Shown here: piece by piece, positions 1 to 9,532 of the stretch
How the letters are laid out: every line of letters starts with the position of its first letter
Position numbering within the stretch: the stretch's first letter is position 1
Assembly (NCBI RefSeq): GCF_026157065.1
Contig: NZ_JANLGQ010000001.1
Coordinates: forward strand, 124,001 to 188,000
Reading direction: 5' to 3'
DNA from: Enterococcus sp. HY326
GTDB lineage: Bacteria; Bacillota; Bacilli; Lactobacillales; Enterococcaceae
DNA length: 64,000 nt
Position numbers and translations under genes: made by a program
Notes under the pieces: model-generated
Databases searched by the model: none
What the model saw: only the letters and a program-made list of their open reading frames with translations
Told to the model about the DNA's origin: nothing

Positions 1-56
1 CACTTTTAGGCGGCACCCATGAAGGCCGCAGTGTTGTCAAAATCGCGGTGGACTAA
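1..56 (+). CDS. C-terminal end of an upstream gene (partial)
   Basis: Reading from base 3, 17 codons are open and end at TAA 54-56, one base before the coaB start. The peptide ends GGTHEGRSVVKIAVD, which resembles the tail of medium-chain dehydrogenase/quinone oxidoreductases (a G-R-x-V-V-x-I ending), but this is too short to name. The tight spacing suggests it is read together with coaB. The gene begins outside the window. Confidence 0.4.
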   Translation, partial: LLGGTHEGRSVVKIAVD

Positions 57-57
57 C

Positions 58-807
58 ATGAGAATCTTAATCACCGGCGGCGGCACCACCGAGCCGATTG
101 ATCAAGTCCGTTCTATTACCAATCAGTCAACCGGCCGCTTAGGACAAACGATTGTCACTCAAATTTTGGCAAAAACCGATTGGCAAGTGGATTATATCAC
201 CACGCCAACGGCTTTACAGGCACAAAAAAATCCCCGCTTGGAAACCTTTTGGATTTCCGACACAGCGGGTTTACTAAAAATGCTAACGGATTTAATGAGC
301 AAAAATCACTATGATGCCGTGATTCACAGTATGGCGGTCAGTGATTTCACCGGTGAGGCGGCCTTTTCACAGGCCGCCTTAATCGAAAAAATGTTAACAG
401 AAAAACCTGAGCTGACAACAGCTGGTCTGGAACAATTCTTTGATAGCTTGAGTCAGACACCGTCAACAGAAACTAAAATTTCTTCTGATACCCAGCGATT
501 AATTTTAACGTTACAAAAAACGCCGAAGGTTATTGCGGAAATAAAAAGGATTCAACCTGAAACAATTTTAATCGGCTTTAAATTATTAGTTGCAGTACCG
601 CCAGCAGAATTAGTGGCGGTGGCTGCAGCCTCTTTAAAGAAAAATCATGCAGACTTTATTCTAGCCAATGACTTGACGGAAATTTCCGGTGATCAACACC
701 ACGGCTACCTCTTAGCAAAAGACGGCAGCGTGACAGAAGCTTTTACCAAACCAGAAATTGCCGACTTATTGATGGCAAAAATTTTAGAAACGAGGCAGGC
801 AAAATGA
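58..807 (+). CDS. coaB: Phosphopantothenate-cysteine ligase CoaB
   Basis: Joins 4'-phosphopantothenate to cysteine in coenzyme A synthesis, as the stand-alone CoaB type used by streptococci and enterococci. The 249-residue protein opens with the nucleotide-binding stretch ILITGGGTTEPIDQVRSITN and has the family signature TPKVI...ILIGFKLL and the late LANDL motif. An upstream in-frame ATG at 19 exists, but the ATG at 58 is preferred because the conserved beta strand starts immediately there and a GGTGG lies 7 bases upstream. The stop overlaps the coaC start (ATGA), so the two are translationally coupled. Confidence 0.93.
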   Translation: MRILITGGGTTEPIDQVRSITNQSTGRLGQTIVTQILAKTDWQVDYITTPTALQAQKNPRLETFWISDTAGLLKMLTDLMSKNHYDAVIHSMAVSDFTGEAAFSQAALIEKMLTEKPELTTAGLEQFFDSLSQTPSTETKISSDTQRLILTLQKTPKVIAEIKRIQPETILIGFKLLVAVPPAELVAVAAASLKKNHADFILANDLTEISGDQHHGYLLAKDGSVTEAFTKPEIADLLMAKILETRQAK

Positions 808-1352
808 AAACAGTTCTTTTAGGAGTTTCCGGCAGCATCAGCGCCTTTAAAGCAGCCGAAATCACCAATGAATTAACAAAACTTGGTTTTCAAGTGGATG
901 TGATGATGACCAAGAGTGCCCAAGAATTTATTACGCCTTTAACCATCCAATCTCTCTCTCATCGCCGGGTGCATACGGATGTGATGGTGGAACCAGATCC
1001 GGCTTTAATTAATCATATCGAGCTTGCAAAACGGGCCGACTTATTTTTAATTGCGCCGGCATCAGCAAATATTATCGGTAAATTAGCAAACGGAATCGCT
1101 GATGATTTGCTTTCAACAACGGCTCTAGCTATCAAGTCAGAAGTACCGAAATTAATTGCGCCTGCCATGAATACATATATGTATCAAAATCCTGCCATGC
1201 AGCGGAACTTAACCATCTTAAAAACGGACGGCTATCAAGAAATTGATCCGCGAGAAGCCCTCTTAGCCTGCGGTGATTTTGGTCGGGGCGCCTTGGCAAC
1301 TACAAAGGATATTGTTGACCAAGTGTTAAAAAATTTAGGCACACCGGTTTAG
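804..1352 (+). CDS. coaC: Phosphopantothenoylcysteine decarboxylase CoaC
   Basis: FMN-dependent decarboxylase converting phosphopantothenoylcysteine to 4'-phosphopantetheine. It is a flavoprotein of the HFCD family, 182 residues, the normal size for a stand-alone CoaC. Visible motifs are the N-terminal GVSGSISAFKAAE flavin-binding start, PASANIIGKLANGIADD, the PAMNTYMYQNPA substrate motif, and the LACGDFGRGAL segment carrying the active-site cysteine. It overlaps coaB by four bases and lies 15 bases before the membrane-protein gene, giving a coaB-coaC-transporter operon. Confidence 0.94.
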   Translation: MKTVLLGVSGSISAFKAAEITNELTKLGFQVDVMMTKSAQEFITPLTIQSLSHRRVHTDVMVEPDPALINHIELAKRADLFLIAPASANIIGKLANGIADDLLSTTALAIKSEVPKLIAPAMNTYMYQNPAMQRNLTILKTDGYQEIDPREALLACGDFGRGALATTKDIVDQVLKNLGTPV

Positions 1353-1367
1353 GGGAAGGATTAAAAA

Positions 1368-1997
1368 ATGAAACGCGACACACAAAAATTTGTTTTAACA
1401 GCGATGTTTTTAGCCATCATGATTTTATTGGCGGTGACACCATTAGGCTATATTAATCTAGGCTTTATGAATGCGACGACGATGCACATTCCGGTTATTA
1501 TCGGGTCGATTATTCTTGGGCCGAAAATCGGCGGTGCTCTCGGCGGTGTCTTTGGTATCACCAGTATTATCCGCAACACCGTGATTCCAAATCCATTATC
1601 CTTTGCCTTTACGCCCTTTATTCCTTTATACGGGAGTGAACATGGTAGCCTGCTGTCCCTAATCGTTTCGATTTTGCCCCGCATTTTAATTGGTGTTGTC
1701 CCCTATTTTGTCTTTAAAGCTCTTAACAAGCACTTAAAGGGGAAAAAGCAGCCGCTAACTTTAGGAATTGCGGGCGTTGCCGGCTCCTTGGTCAATACGA
1801 TTTTAGTTATGAACTTCATTTATTTCCTTTTCCAACAGCCTTATTCAGAATTGATGGGTGAAGCTGGCACTGCTTTATATGGCGTCATCCTTGGCGTAAT
1901 TTTTGCCAATGGAATTCCTGAAGCGATTGTTGCCGGAATTGCAACAGCCGCTGTGACCGCTGTTTTGTTTAGAGTGGTGCGGAATCCTGAATTTTAG
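1368..1997 (+). CDS. ECF transporter S component, probably pantothenate (PanT-like)
   Basis: Membrane protein of 209 residues with about six hydrophobic segments. The TAMFLAIMILLAVTPLGYIN start and the GPKIGGALGGVFGITS loop are typical of substrate-binding S subunits of energy-coupling-factor vitamin transporters. Pantothenate is the inferred substrate, because the gene directly follows coaB-coaC and S components of this kind sit with CoA genes in other lactobacillales. No ATPase or EcfT genes are nearby, as expected for a group II ECF system using a shared module. An AGGGGAAGG lies about 9 bases before the ATG. Confidence 0.82.
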   Translation: MKRDTQKFVLTAMFLAIMILLAVTPLGYINLGFMNATTMHIPVIIGSIILGPKIGGALGGVFGITSIIRNTVIPNPLSFAFTPFIPLYGSEHGSLLSLIVSILPRILIGVVPYFVFKALNKHLKGKKQPLTLGIAGVAGSLVNTILVMNFIYFLFQQPYSELMGEAGTALYGVILGVIFANGIPEAIVAGIATAAVTAVLFRVVRNPEF

Positions 1998-2061
1998 GTG
2001 GCTGGGAACAGATAGACCAAACTTCAGTGGTAAAGAAACAGATAAAACATTTCTTTCAAAT

Positions 2062-2117
2062 TAAAAAAAATCCTGTAATAGAAGTTCAATCTAGAACTTT
2101 CATTACAGGATTTTTAT
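2062..2117. terminator. Bidirectional intrinsic terminator
   Basis: An 18-base stem with two mismatches (AATCCTGTAAT...ATTACAGGATT) flanked by A-run and T-run, between the convergent S-component gene and the GPH transporter gene. It can serve both strands. Confidence 0.85.
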
Positions 2118-2129
2118 CTACAGTCTTTT

Positions 2130-3470
2130 CTAATTTGTAAGTATTTCTTTTTTTACCAACAGAGTTTTCTTCTTAGCTTTTCGCATAACGGCTGCAAAAA
2201 CAATCGCTGTTAGTACATAAAGAACAAAAGGTATCATAAACGTAGCAATGACGATTCCCAAATTACTTCTAGCTGTTTGACTTTGATTAGCAACATAACC
2301 AAAAATACTTAAGATAAAACCAGGAACTGCTCCCCCAACTGCCATAGCAAACTTCATAATTAATGAATTTAAGGAAGCAATGAGTCCGGCTGTCTGAATA
2401 CCTAATTCTTGATGAATCAAATCAACATTTTCAGCGGATATACTATATTGAATAGTGTTGATTAAACCTAAACCAAACTGAACAACTAAGTACATCAAAT
2501 AAAACATCAACAAATTGTGATTCAATACAATTACTGCCAATAAAATCAAGCCATTCATAAGTAAAGCTATGGTGTAAACTTTTTGTTTACCATATATTTT
2601 GGCTAATTTGGGAACCAGACTTCCAGCAATTACTGCACCTAACATGCCTATCAAGCTAGCTAAACTAAAAACTCGCTCGTCACCTAAAATATAGGTGACA
2701 TAATACAAGATAGAACCACTAAATATATTGTTCGCTGCTGTTACAAGTAGCATTGACAAAAACAAAGTAAAGACTGACGGAATTTTAATAATTTTCACCA
2801 TATCAGAAAAACTATATTTTGTTTTTCCTTCTTGTTTCTCTCCATCTTTGGCGCTGTCAAAATCTGATTTCTCTTTGACACTCATCGCTCCTACGATTGT
2901 AAAGAACAAAACGGTGATGACGGTGCCAGTAATCAAAACAATATACCCTTGCAATTTACTAGCAAAACCAGCAATTGTTAGCGGCGCTATAATATTTAAC
3001 AACGTAGGCCCAACTGTATACGAGACTCCCTTAATCGAAGATAAAATGTTTCTTTGATTGTCTTCTTTGGCAAGAACAGGAATAAGACTATTCAAGGGAA
3101 TATCCATCATATCAAAGGTGACTCCCAGCAATAAATAAGAAACAGCGATTACTAAAACTTTTGCTTGTGGGATTAAAAGTGGTGCAAACCACACTAATAA
3201 GTAATTTATACAACAGATTATTGTACCTAGAATTAAAATAGGTCGGTATTTGCCAAACTTAGTCTTAGGAAAACGGTCAATTAGAAATCCCATAATTGGG
3301 TCGGTTAAGCCATCCATTAACCTAGAAACTAAAAATAAAGTCGCAACTGTTGCCGGGCTAATCCCGACAACATCTGTATAAAAGATTAGCAAATAAGTAT
3401 TGAGTAGCGTCATAACTGGTATATTTCCTAAATTTACTAGGGCAAAACCAGCTTTTTCTTTCAATGTCAT
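2130..3470 (-). CDS. GPH-family sugar:cation symporter
   Basis: Integral membrane protein of 446 residues with about 12 transmembrane segments, from the glycoside-pentoside-hexuronide (MelB/XylP-like) family. Family marks are the N-terminal KAGFALVNLGN start, LMDGLTDPIMGFLIDRFPKTKFGKYRP (the MelB-type D-P-x-x-G and R-x-G-K-x-R-P signature), and a polar central loop rich in K and E. It is the third gene of a tight minus-strand unit (broken MFS, rhamnosidase, this gene; 11 and 13 base gaps), so the cargo is probably a rhamnosyl glycoside or a product of it. The substrate is inferred only. The start is supported by AAGGAG 10 bases upstream. Confidence 0.85.
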   Translation of the reverse strand: MTLKEKAGFALVNLGNIPVMTLLNTYLLIFYTDVVGISPATVATLFLVSRLMDGLTDPIMGFLIDRFPKTKFGKYRPILILGTIICCINYLLVWFAPLLIPQAKVLVIAVSYLLLGVTFDMMDIPLNSLIPVLAKEDNQRNILSSIKGVSYTVGPTLLNIIAPLTIAGFASKLQGYIVLITGTVITVLFFTIVGAMSVKEKSDFDSAKDGEKQEGKTKYSFSDMVKIIKIPSVFTLFLSMLLVTAANNIFSGSILYYVTYILGDERVFSLASLIGMLGAVIAGSLVPKLAKIYGKQKVYTIALLMNGLILLAVIVLNHNLLMFYLMYLVVQFGLGLINTIQYSISAENVDLIHQELGIQTAGLIASLNSLIMKFAMAVGGAVPGFILSIFGYVANQSQTARSNLGIVIATFMIPFVLYVLTAIVFAAVMRKAKKKTLLVKKEILTN

Positions 3471-3483
3471 GCTATCAGCTCCT

Positions 3484-5463
3484 TTATAATACGACTTGGG
3501 CTTGCAACAATTTTAAAGGTTCGTTCTGAGTTAAAGTATAGTTTTGTTGATTAAACACTACAGTCCCGCCATCTCTTGTAGCAAAGATGACAATCTCATC
3601 ACCTTTTTTCTCAATTGTCACTTGCCCGTTCTTTACAGGTAACGTGAAAGAAACCTCATCGAATTCGGTCAAATTAGGCACTACTTCAAAAGATTCATAA
3701 CCTGGGCTAGTTGGTTTTAGTCCTGCAAAATGGCGTCCAAGCAAGTAAATCGGACTCGCCCCCCATGCGTGGCACAAGCTTTTACCAAATGGATCTCCAT
3801 ACATCTCATATGCATCATCCCCAAGCTCATTTGGATTAAATTCTTCCCAAAAAGTAACAGCTCCTCTTTTCAGCATGCCTCCCCAATACTCTTGAATAAT
3901 AGTAAAAACGGTTTTAGTTTCTCCCAGTTTACATAGCGCATCTTGCTCAAAAAATTTAAAATAGGGCGTTGTAATCTGTGTGATATCATCATTTAATAAA
4001 ACATTATTTAGTACACTGGCTTCTTCTTTTTCTGAAAGAAAATCAAACAATACTGCAAAGATATTTGCGTGACGAGTCACATGACGGTTTCCAGATTCAT
4101 AAGAATCAATAAATGAACCCAGCTCGGCATCCCAGAAATATTCCATCAGATTTTTTTTCAGCTTATCAAAAGCTTCTTCGTAGTGGCTGACTTTTTTTCC
4201 TAAAATAGCACCGCAATGAGCCATTGATTGATAAGCTTTTAACAGCAGGACTTGTTCAGCCGCAAGTGTCCCTTCTTTATCCATTTCAGACCAATCAATG
4301 AAAATCCAATCCTTTTCTCGCCCATAAATAAAGCCCAATTCATTCGTCTGCTTTTCAAGGTAATTCATCATGGTTAACATTTTTTCGTAGACTTGTGCTA
4401 AAAATTCCTCATCACCAGTCATCATGTAGTGATTTTCAATTCCAATCAACCATAAAATAGAGTAGTCAACAATGGTGTTCATATGTTGTTTTATTTCATT
4501 TTGTCCCCTTAATGCTAGCATAGTCCGCTTGTTGATATCCTCATCAAAAAATAAATATTGATTGATTAAATAAGATTGATACGCATCCCCAGACCAAATC
4601 CAGCGGTCTCGCTTAATACCATCAATAAAAAATAAATCGCTACAGAGTTTAAATGTCTCCTCAGACACTTGCCAAATTTTATTGACTAAAGAGCTATTGG
4701 ACGCAAACTGCGCCCTTTTGTTGATAGGTAAGTATTGGTGCATAGCTATAATATCGACATTTTCTGGGACAACTTCAGGAATAAATAGATAGCGAAAAGC
4801 TCTTTTTCTTGGCACTGTTGTTTCAATTGCTTTATTTTCTTTGTAATAACACATATCAACATCCAAAGCTTCCGCTTCAGACTCACCATAACAGATAGTA
4901 ACTGGTGCTTTACTTACCAATTTAGTGAAACGATGAGTTCCAAAGACTGCTCGACCAAAATCAAAGAGCGTTCCACCCTTAACCTCTGTCTTTTCTTGCC
5001 AGTCACAATCCATTTCCGTATATACAATCTCATTTGGATTTTGGTTTTGAGAGTAAAACATTTCGCTCCAACCAGCTGGCAATTCTTGGATAAAACTGCT
5101 AGCTTGCCAGCCAGCATCACTCTTTACAACTTCCCCTTCTATATAAATCGTCGGCAATTCATTGAGATTACCGATAAATACCCGGATTTTATTCTTTCCA
5201 GCAGGACAAATCAGTTTTGTTTCTAAAGGAAATTTTTCCCCATTAATTTCAACATAACCAATTCCAATCCCGTGGACAATAAATTCAGTACGTTCCTTCA
5301 AGTCATAATATCTTTTAAATTTCACATTTCTATGACAATCATCTTGATACCAGTAAGCAGGCCAGTCAAAGCCGCGTTCCTCCCTCGAAAAGTTTTGCAA
5401 TAATCCTTGTCGTATTTCAAAATCTCCTGGATACCATAACCATCTCGCCTGTGTTTTTTCCAT
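3484..5463 (-). CDS. GH78 alpha-L-rhamnosidase-like glycoside hydrolase
   Basis: Predicted cytoplasmic inverting glycosidase of 659 residues that removes terminal alpha-L-rhamnose. No signal peptide is visible. An N-terminal beta-sandwich part (about 1-230) is followed by an (alpha/alpha)6-barrel with the GH78 signature DGIKRDRWIWSGD near residue 285, the DWSE stretch near residue 390 and TFWEEFNP near residue 555, and then a C-terminal beta domain after CHAWGASPIYLLGRH. It is shorter than the roughly 900-1000 residue multidomain enzymes, because it lacks the extra N-terminal beta domains. The ATG at 5463 has AGAGG 8 bases upstream and is preferred over the GTG three codons earlier. It lies between two transporter genes in one operon. 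Confidence 0.88.
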   Translation of the reverse strand: MEKTQARWLWYPGDFEIRQGLLQNFSREERGFDWPAYWYQDDCHRNVKFKRYYDLKERTEFIVHGIGIGYVEINGEKFPLETKLICPAGKNKIRVFIGNLNELPTIYIEGEVVKSDAGWQASSFIQELPAGWSEMFYSQNQNPNEIVYTEMDCDWQEKTEVKGGTLFDFGRAVFGTHRFTKLVSKAPVTICYGESEAEALDVDMCYYKENKAIETTVPRKRAFRYLFIPEVVPENVDIIAMHQYLPINKRAQFASNSSLVNKIWQVSEETFKLCSDLFFIDGIKRDRWIWSGDAYQSYLINQYLFFDEDINKRTMLALRGQNEIKQHMNTIVDYSILWLIGIENHYMMTGDEEFLAQVYEKMLTMMNYLEKQTNELGFIYGREKDWIFIDWSEMDKEGTLAAEQVLLLKAYQSMAHCGAILGKKVSHYEEAFDKLKKNLMEYFWDAELGSFIDSYESGNRHVTRHANIFAVLFDFLSEKEEASVLNNVLLNDDITQITTPYFKFFEQDALCKLGETKTVFTIIQEYWGGMLKRGAVTFWEEFNPNELGDDAYEMYGDPFGKSLCHAWGASPIYLLGRHFAGLKPTSPGYESFEVVPNLTEFDEVSFTLPVKNGQVTIEKKGDEIVIFATRDGGTVVFNQQNYTLTQNEPLKLLQAQVVL

Positions 5464-5474
5464 TCTTATCACCT

Positions 5475-6757
5475 CTACAATTCTTCTGCTAAATGTGTTG
5501 TCGCTATTTTATTTTTACGCTGTAAAACCATCATAATTCCACCCGCTATGGCTGCTATTAACACAATAGCCGCAAAGCCAAACATTGAATATTGAATATT
5601 TTCTGGTGCTACTAGATAGGGGGTAATAAAGGCAAATAACCCACAGCAAATCCGAGAAAATCCATTAATAAAACCTTGTAATGAAGCCCTTGTTTCTGTT
5701 GGAAAAGATTCTTGTGTCCAAACTTTATAAATGGCTTCACCAGCCATTGGATTGCCAAAATTATAAAAGGCAATTGTAATTGCTAAGGCGATAAATCCAG
5801 CACTGCCACCAATTAGAGCCATTCCCAGCATCGCTAAAAATTGAACCGCTGCTCCGATAAAGAAAGCTTTATTTCGATACTTGCCACCAGACACTGAGGC
5901 AAAGATAATTGTCGTAATTAAAGAAATGACATTTAGTAAAATTCCTAACCCAGTCGCCTGAGTCTGAGTTGCCCCAGCGTTTGTTAAAGCGTATGTTTGA
6001 AATTGTCCCCAAGTATTAGCTAATAGATTCCAACAGACATAAAAAATTAAGATAGCAAAGAAAAATCCAAGATAGCGATTGCTTTTACTGAACAGAACTT
6101 CTTTAACCGATTGTTTCGGACTGTCTTTAGTTACATTTTTGCTTGGCGCAGGATACCTTCTTCATGAAAAGCTTTGAATTTTTTTGAGGTTGTCCGCCAA
6201 ATCCAAGTGATGGGAGAAAAAACTGTCAATATTGCAAAAACAATCCGAGCTCCTAAAACGCCTTCAATTCCAGACAATAAAAATGAACAAATATATGAAA
6301 TAAAAATCCCAACCTGCCAGAAAATCTGGGTTGAAGAAACTAACCGTGCAGACACTTGTTCATTTGGCGCATCATGGGAAACAACTGTTAAACTAATCGG
6401 CAAATCGGCTCCTGATGCAATCCCCATCACCGTTACTCCGATAAGTAACATAGTAAAACTGTTCGAAAAGACACAACAGCCTGCACCAATGGCGTAAAAA
6501 AGATTTAACCAATTAAATGATTTGAATAAACCAAACATTTTAGAAATTTTACCAGCAAATAACGAACCAAAAGCAATAGCAAAAGTTAAGACTCCAGAAA
6601 TAATACCAACCTGGCCAGCTGACAAATCAAGACCTCTTTGCCAAACGGGAATTGTGGCAGATAAGCCAACAATAACTCCTGATCCCAGCATGGAACCTAT
6701 CCCAGCAGCAGTTGATAGTGGTGCATATTTTTTATAAAGCTTTGTTGAGTTTTCCAT
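5475..6757 (-). pseudogene. MFS sugar transporter broken by a one-base frameshift
   Basis: Two open stretches encode one major facilitator protein of about 427 residues. The first 200 or so residues (from MENSTKLYKK) read to a stop at 6131. The remaining half continues in the -1 frame from the same place, with no stop through VTKDSPKQSVKEVLF, GFFFAILIFYVCWNLLANTW and SGGKYRNKAFF to the end at 5475. Adding one A to the A5 run (T-run 6136-6140 on the plus strand) restores a single frame. It is first in the operon with the GH78 and GPH genes and divergent from araC. The ATG at 6757 has AAGGGG upstream. Either a real inactivation, a phase-variable run or a sequencing error is possible. Confidence 0.8.
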
Positions 6758-6790
6758 TTCGTGAACCCCTTCTTTCTTTGTTGACCTTAT

Positions 6791-6804
6791 ATTAACCGTT
6801 TTCA
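6791..6804 (-). promoter_or_regulatory. Weak cre-like site upstream of the rhamnosidase operon
   Basis: TGAAAACGGTTAAT read on the minus strand, 34 bases before the MFS start. It matches the CcpA cre consensus at most positions, with two mismatches in the right half. It lies in the divergent region shared with araC. Confidence 0.35.
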
Positions 6805-6907
6805 TCATTTGCGACAATTTCAAAAGTTTAGTAAAATAATATCAAATCTACAGGTTATTCTTAAAAATAAATGAAAATAAGTGAACTACTTCGATGGAGA
6901 TAAAAAG

Positions 6908-7903
6908 ATGGAAGAATTGAAGCTGTTATTAGAAAAAGAAGATGCGGTTGAAATCTTACAAAGACAAACTGGGAAAAATATCAATGAAATGAATCTAGAT
7001 TATTCCCGCTCGATTGTTCCAGAAATTCCCAATGAGGACTTTTTTAAAAAGGACAATATTTTTATCAATAAACATCACCGCTACTCCTATACTCCGGCAC
7101 ATACCCATAGCTTTGTGGAATTTAATTATGTCTACCAAGGCACTTGTCACCAAATTGTAAATGGTGAGGAAGTCTCATTAGCATCTGGACAGGTAATTTT
7201 GATGGACAAAAATATAATTCAGCAAATTGACACTGTTGGTGAGGAAGATTTGATTGTAAATATTCTATTAAATTCTGCTACTTTAACGAATGATGTTCTG
7301 GATAACTTGGGAATGCGAGACAGTTTGATTAGTCTGTTCTTTATTGAAGCCAGCCAACAAAACAGCACCCATAATAGTTTTATGGTTTTCGATTTAAATG
7401 ACCTGCCCATTGCAAAGAAAATTTTAGATATCCTGATTGAAAAATATTTGAAAGACAAAAATCCAAATCATGGAACTCTTAATTTCTTACTGGCTTCATT
7501 TTTAATGGAGCTGACTGAGGCAGAAAATGTTTACACAAACAAACTTTTCCCTGCAAAAAAGAATCAACTTTACCAGATTCTAAATTATCTAAATGAACAT
7601 TACACTGACACCTCGTTAACGGATTTATCTAAAAAATTTGGTTATAATAAAAACTATTTAAGTAATTTAATTAAGGAAAAAACTGGTAGTAGTTTTCAGG
7701 AATTACTAGACACGAAAAGATTAGCCGTAGCTCAAAAGTTATTGTCAGAGGGCGACTTAACAATTAGCGAGATCTCTGAAAAACTTGGTTATAAAAGTAT
7801 CCCCTCTCTTTTCAAATTATTTAAAAACAAGATGGGCATCACGCCAAAAGAATTTCAGCATCATCACTTTAAAAAAAATAAAATTGAAGTTAAATCTTAC
7901 TAG
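6908..7903 (+). CDS. AraC-family transcriptional regulator
   Basis: DNA-binding regulator of 331 residues. The N-terminal part (about 40-150) looks like a cupin sensor domain (HRYSYTPAHTHSFVEFNYVYQG, then a VNGEEVSLASGQVILMD strand pair). The C-terminal 100 residues hold the double helix-turn-helix, LTDLSKKFGYNKNYLSNLIK and LTISEISEKLGYKSIPSLFKLF, ending KMGITPKEFQ. It is divergent from the rhamnosidase operon and probably activates it, possibly also the genes downstream. The ATG at 6908 is chosen because a GGAG lies 9 bases upstream. The GTG at 6881 has no clear ribosome-binding site. Confidence 0.88.
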   Translation: MEELKLLLEKEDAVEILQRQTGKNINEMNLDYSRSIVPEIPNEDFFKKDNIFINKHHRYSYTPAHTHSFVEFNYVYQGTCHQIVNGEEVSLASGQVILMDKNIIQQIDTVGEEDLIVNILLNSATLTNDVLDNLGMRDSLISLFFIEASQQNSTHNSFMVFDLNDLPIAKKILDILIEKYLKDKNPNHGTLNFLLASFLMELTEAENVYTNKLFPAKKNQLYQILNYLNEHYTDTSLTDLSKKFGYNKNYLSNLIKEKTGSSFQELLDTKRLAVAQKLLSEGDLTISEISEKLGYKSIPSLFKLFKNKMGITPKEFQHHHFKKNKIEVKSY

Positions 7904-7918
7904 TAAAAAACAAGCAAA

Positions 7919-7957
7919 AAAGACAAGCAATTTTTAGCAATTGCTTGTCCAATATTT
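7919..7957. terminator. Intrinsic terminator after araC
   Basis: Stem GACAAGCAATT / AATTGCTTGTC with a 6-base loop, then a T-rich run. An A-run on the left side lets it also serve the minus-strand symporter gene. Confidence 0.82.
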
Positions 7958-8070
7958 TTTCTATTTTATTTAACAAAGGAATAATAGATTTCTCCTTTAG
8001 AGCAGCACAATAAGCTACTCTCTCCTAACTAAATCAAAAGCAACTATCTGATTTTTTCAAATCAAACTTG

Positions 8071-9492
8071 TTAATCATTAGCATCCAGCCCCCGCATACG
8101 GCGGCTTTCAGCCGAAATTTCTTGTTCTCTTTTGCGATTAAAGGGATATAAAATCATCGGGATGATACCCAGCCAAATACAAATCAATGGCAGTATTCCG
8201 GTGGCAAAGCGCAGGCCGCGAACTGCTTCTGCTGATTGAACGGCTAAAGTGCCGTCGTAACCGGTGGCTGCCATAACATTTGTGTACATAATCATAAACA
8301 CACTGCTGAGGGCTGTGCCGAACAAAGTAAACATCCCATTGAATAAGCCCGTTTTTCTGATACCGGTGCGCCACTCATCTTCATCGATAATCAAACTATT
8401 CATAATAGCCGTTGATGTGGCAAAGTGAATCGTGCAAATAACCACTAAACCAAAGGCAATTGATACCTGCCACAATTCCGTCGCAAAAGTCAAACCTAAA
8501 TACCCCAAAGTAGCCGGCAGCATTCCGATGAAAACATTGATTCGTGTGCCGAGATTTTTGACTGAATAATTACTGACGGGCATAATTCCCAGCGCAATCA
8601 GATGGGTAACGAAGTTGATAATGGTCGCTTGAGAACCGGTCGCTTGAATAACCGAATCCATATAGTACAGATAGGCCGTTGAATAATAACGAAAAGCACT
8701 CATCGCAATCACACCGTAAAGTACCGTTGTCAAAAACGGTCGCGTCTTGATAATTTTCCAAGCCTCCGCCACTGTTTTTTTCACGCTACTTTTGTCATGG
8801 TGGAGATTGGCATACATTTCCGGAGTATCTTTTAACCCCCGCAGCGCTAAAACAAAAATAATTGTCTGCACTACTAAGACACCCATTAATATTGGAATAA
8901 ATAAAGCCCGATTGCCATCACCAATTAGTAATAATGTTGGAATCATCGTTGCCATAAAAGATAACGCATAGGTCAAATAATTTCCGATTGTTCCGATATC
9001 CAAACGTTCTTCTTTTGAAGGGGCAGCTAATTGCGTATAGGAAGTATAAGCAATCCCATAAGCCGTCGAAGCAGTGTCGAAAAAGAATAACTCAATGCTG
9101 AAGACAATAAAAATGGTCCATTGACTCCACGATGGACTGCTTAAAGCCATCAAAAAAGTCGCCAGCATCATAAAAGGCACAGTCACCTTCATGATGTAAG
9201 CATATTTGCCTCGCTTAGGATTATATGGCTTATGATCGAGCCAAGAACCAATTAGCGGATCGTTGATAGCATTCCAAATATTATAAAGCACATAAACCCA
9301 GCCCACCCACGCAGCACTTAGACCAATCACATCTGTGTAGTATTTAATAAAAACTTGATGAATGATAACTTGGCTGACAGATAAAATCGGCGCTGGTAAA
9401 GAAAGCTGAAATTTTTTCCAAAAGGAAAGTCCACTGCTCTTAAACGCAAAGGATTCCTTTAAAATTTGTAGGAGATTCAGTTTTGACTTCAT
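8071..9492 (-). CDS. GPH-family sugar:cation symporter (second)
   Basis: Polytopic membrane protein of 473 residues in the GPH/MelB group: VFIKYYTDVIGLSAAWVGWV, NAINDPLIGSWLDHKPYNPKRGKYAYI (the D-P-x-x-G and R-G-K signature) and an EDEWRTGIRKTG loop in the second half. It lies downstream of the GH5 gene on the same strand, with a palindromic spacer between, so it may import the oligosaccharide or glycoside used by GH5 or GH95. The substrate is unknown. The ATG at 9492 is preferred over upstream starts because GGAGG lies 8 bases before it. It differs clearly from the GPH gene at 2130-3470 in sequence and loop composition. Confidence 0.85.
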   Translation of the reverse strand: MKSKLNLLQILKESFAFKSSGLSFWKKFQLSLPAPILSVSQVIIHQVFIKYYTDVIGLSAAWVGWVYVLYNIWNAINDPLIGSWLDHKPYNPKRGKYAYIMKVTVPFMMLATFLMALSSPSWSQWTIFIVFSIELFFFDTASTAYGIAYTSYTQLAAPSKEERLDIGTIGNYLTYALSFMATMIPTLLLIGDGNRALFIPILMGVLVVQTIIFVLALRGLKDTPEMYANLHHDKSSVKKTVAEAWKIIKTRPFLTTVLYGVIAMSAFRYYSTAYLYYMDSVIQATGSQATIINFVTHLIALGIMPVSNYSVKNLGTRINVFIGMLPATLGYLGLTFATELWQVSIAFGLVVICTIHFATSTAIMNSLIIDEDEWRTGIRKTGLFNGMFTLFGTALSSVFMIMYTNVMAATGYDGTLAVQSAEAVRGLRFATGILPLICIWLGIIPMILYPFNRKREQEISAESRRMRGLDAND

Positions 9493-9532
9493 GCTCATTT
9501 CCTCCAAGTGACATTTGGTGTCAGACACAAAA

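Noticed and set aside
1998-2045. GGCTGGGAACAGA segment as a fourth copy of the intergenic repeat family
   Set aside because: It resembles the ends only in a short G-rich core and has no matching arm.
6131-6145. Programmed -1 frameshift in the MFS gene
   Set aside because: The site is only A5 with a GCA codon before it, so tandem slippage on X-XXY-YYZ is not possible, and no stimulatory hairpin is evident. Mutation or sequencing error is simpler.
6871-6903. Ten-codon open frame (MKISELLRWR) before araC as a leader peptide
   Set aside because: No Shine-Dalgarno sequence precedes it and nothing suggests attenuation. Short frames of this kind occur by chance.
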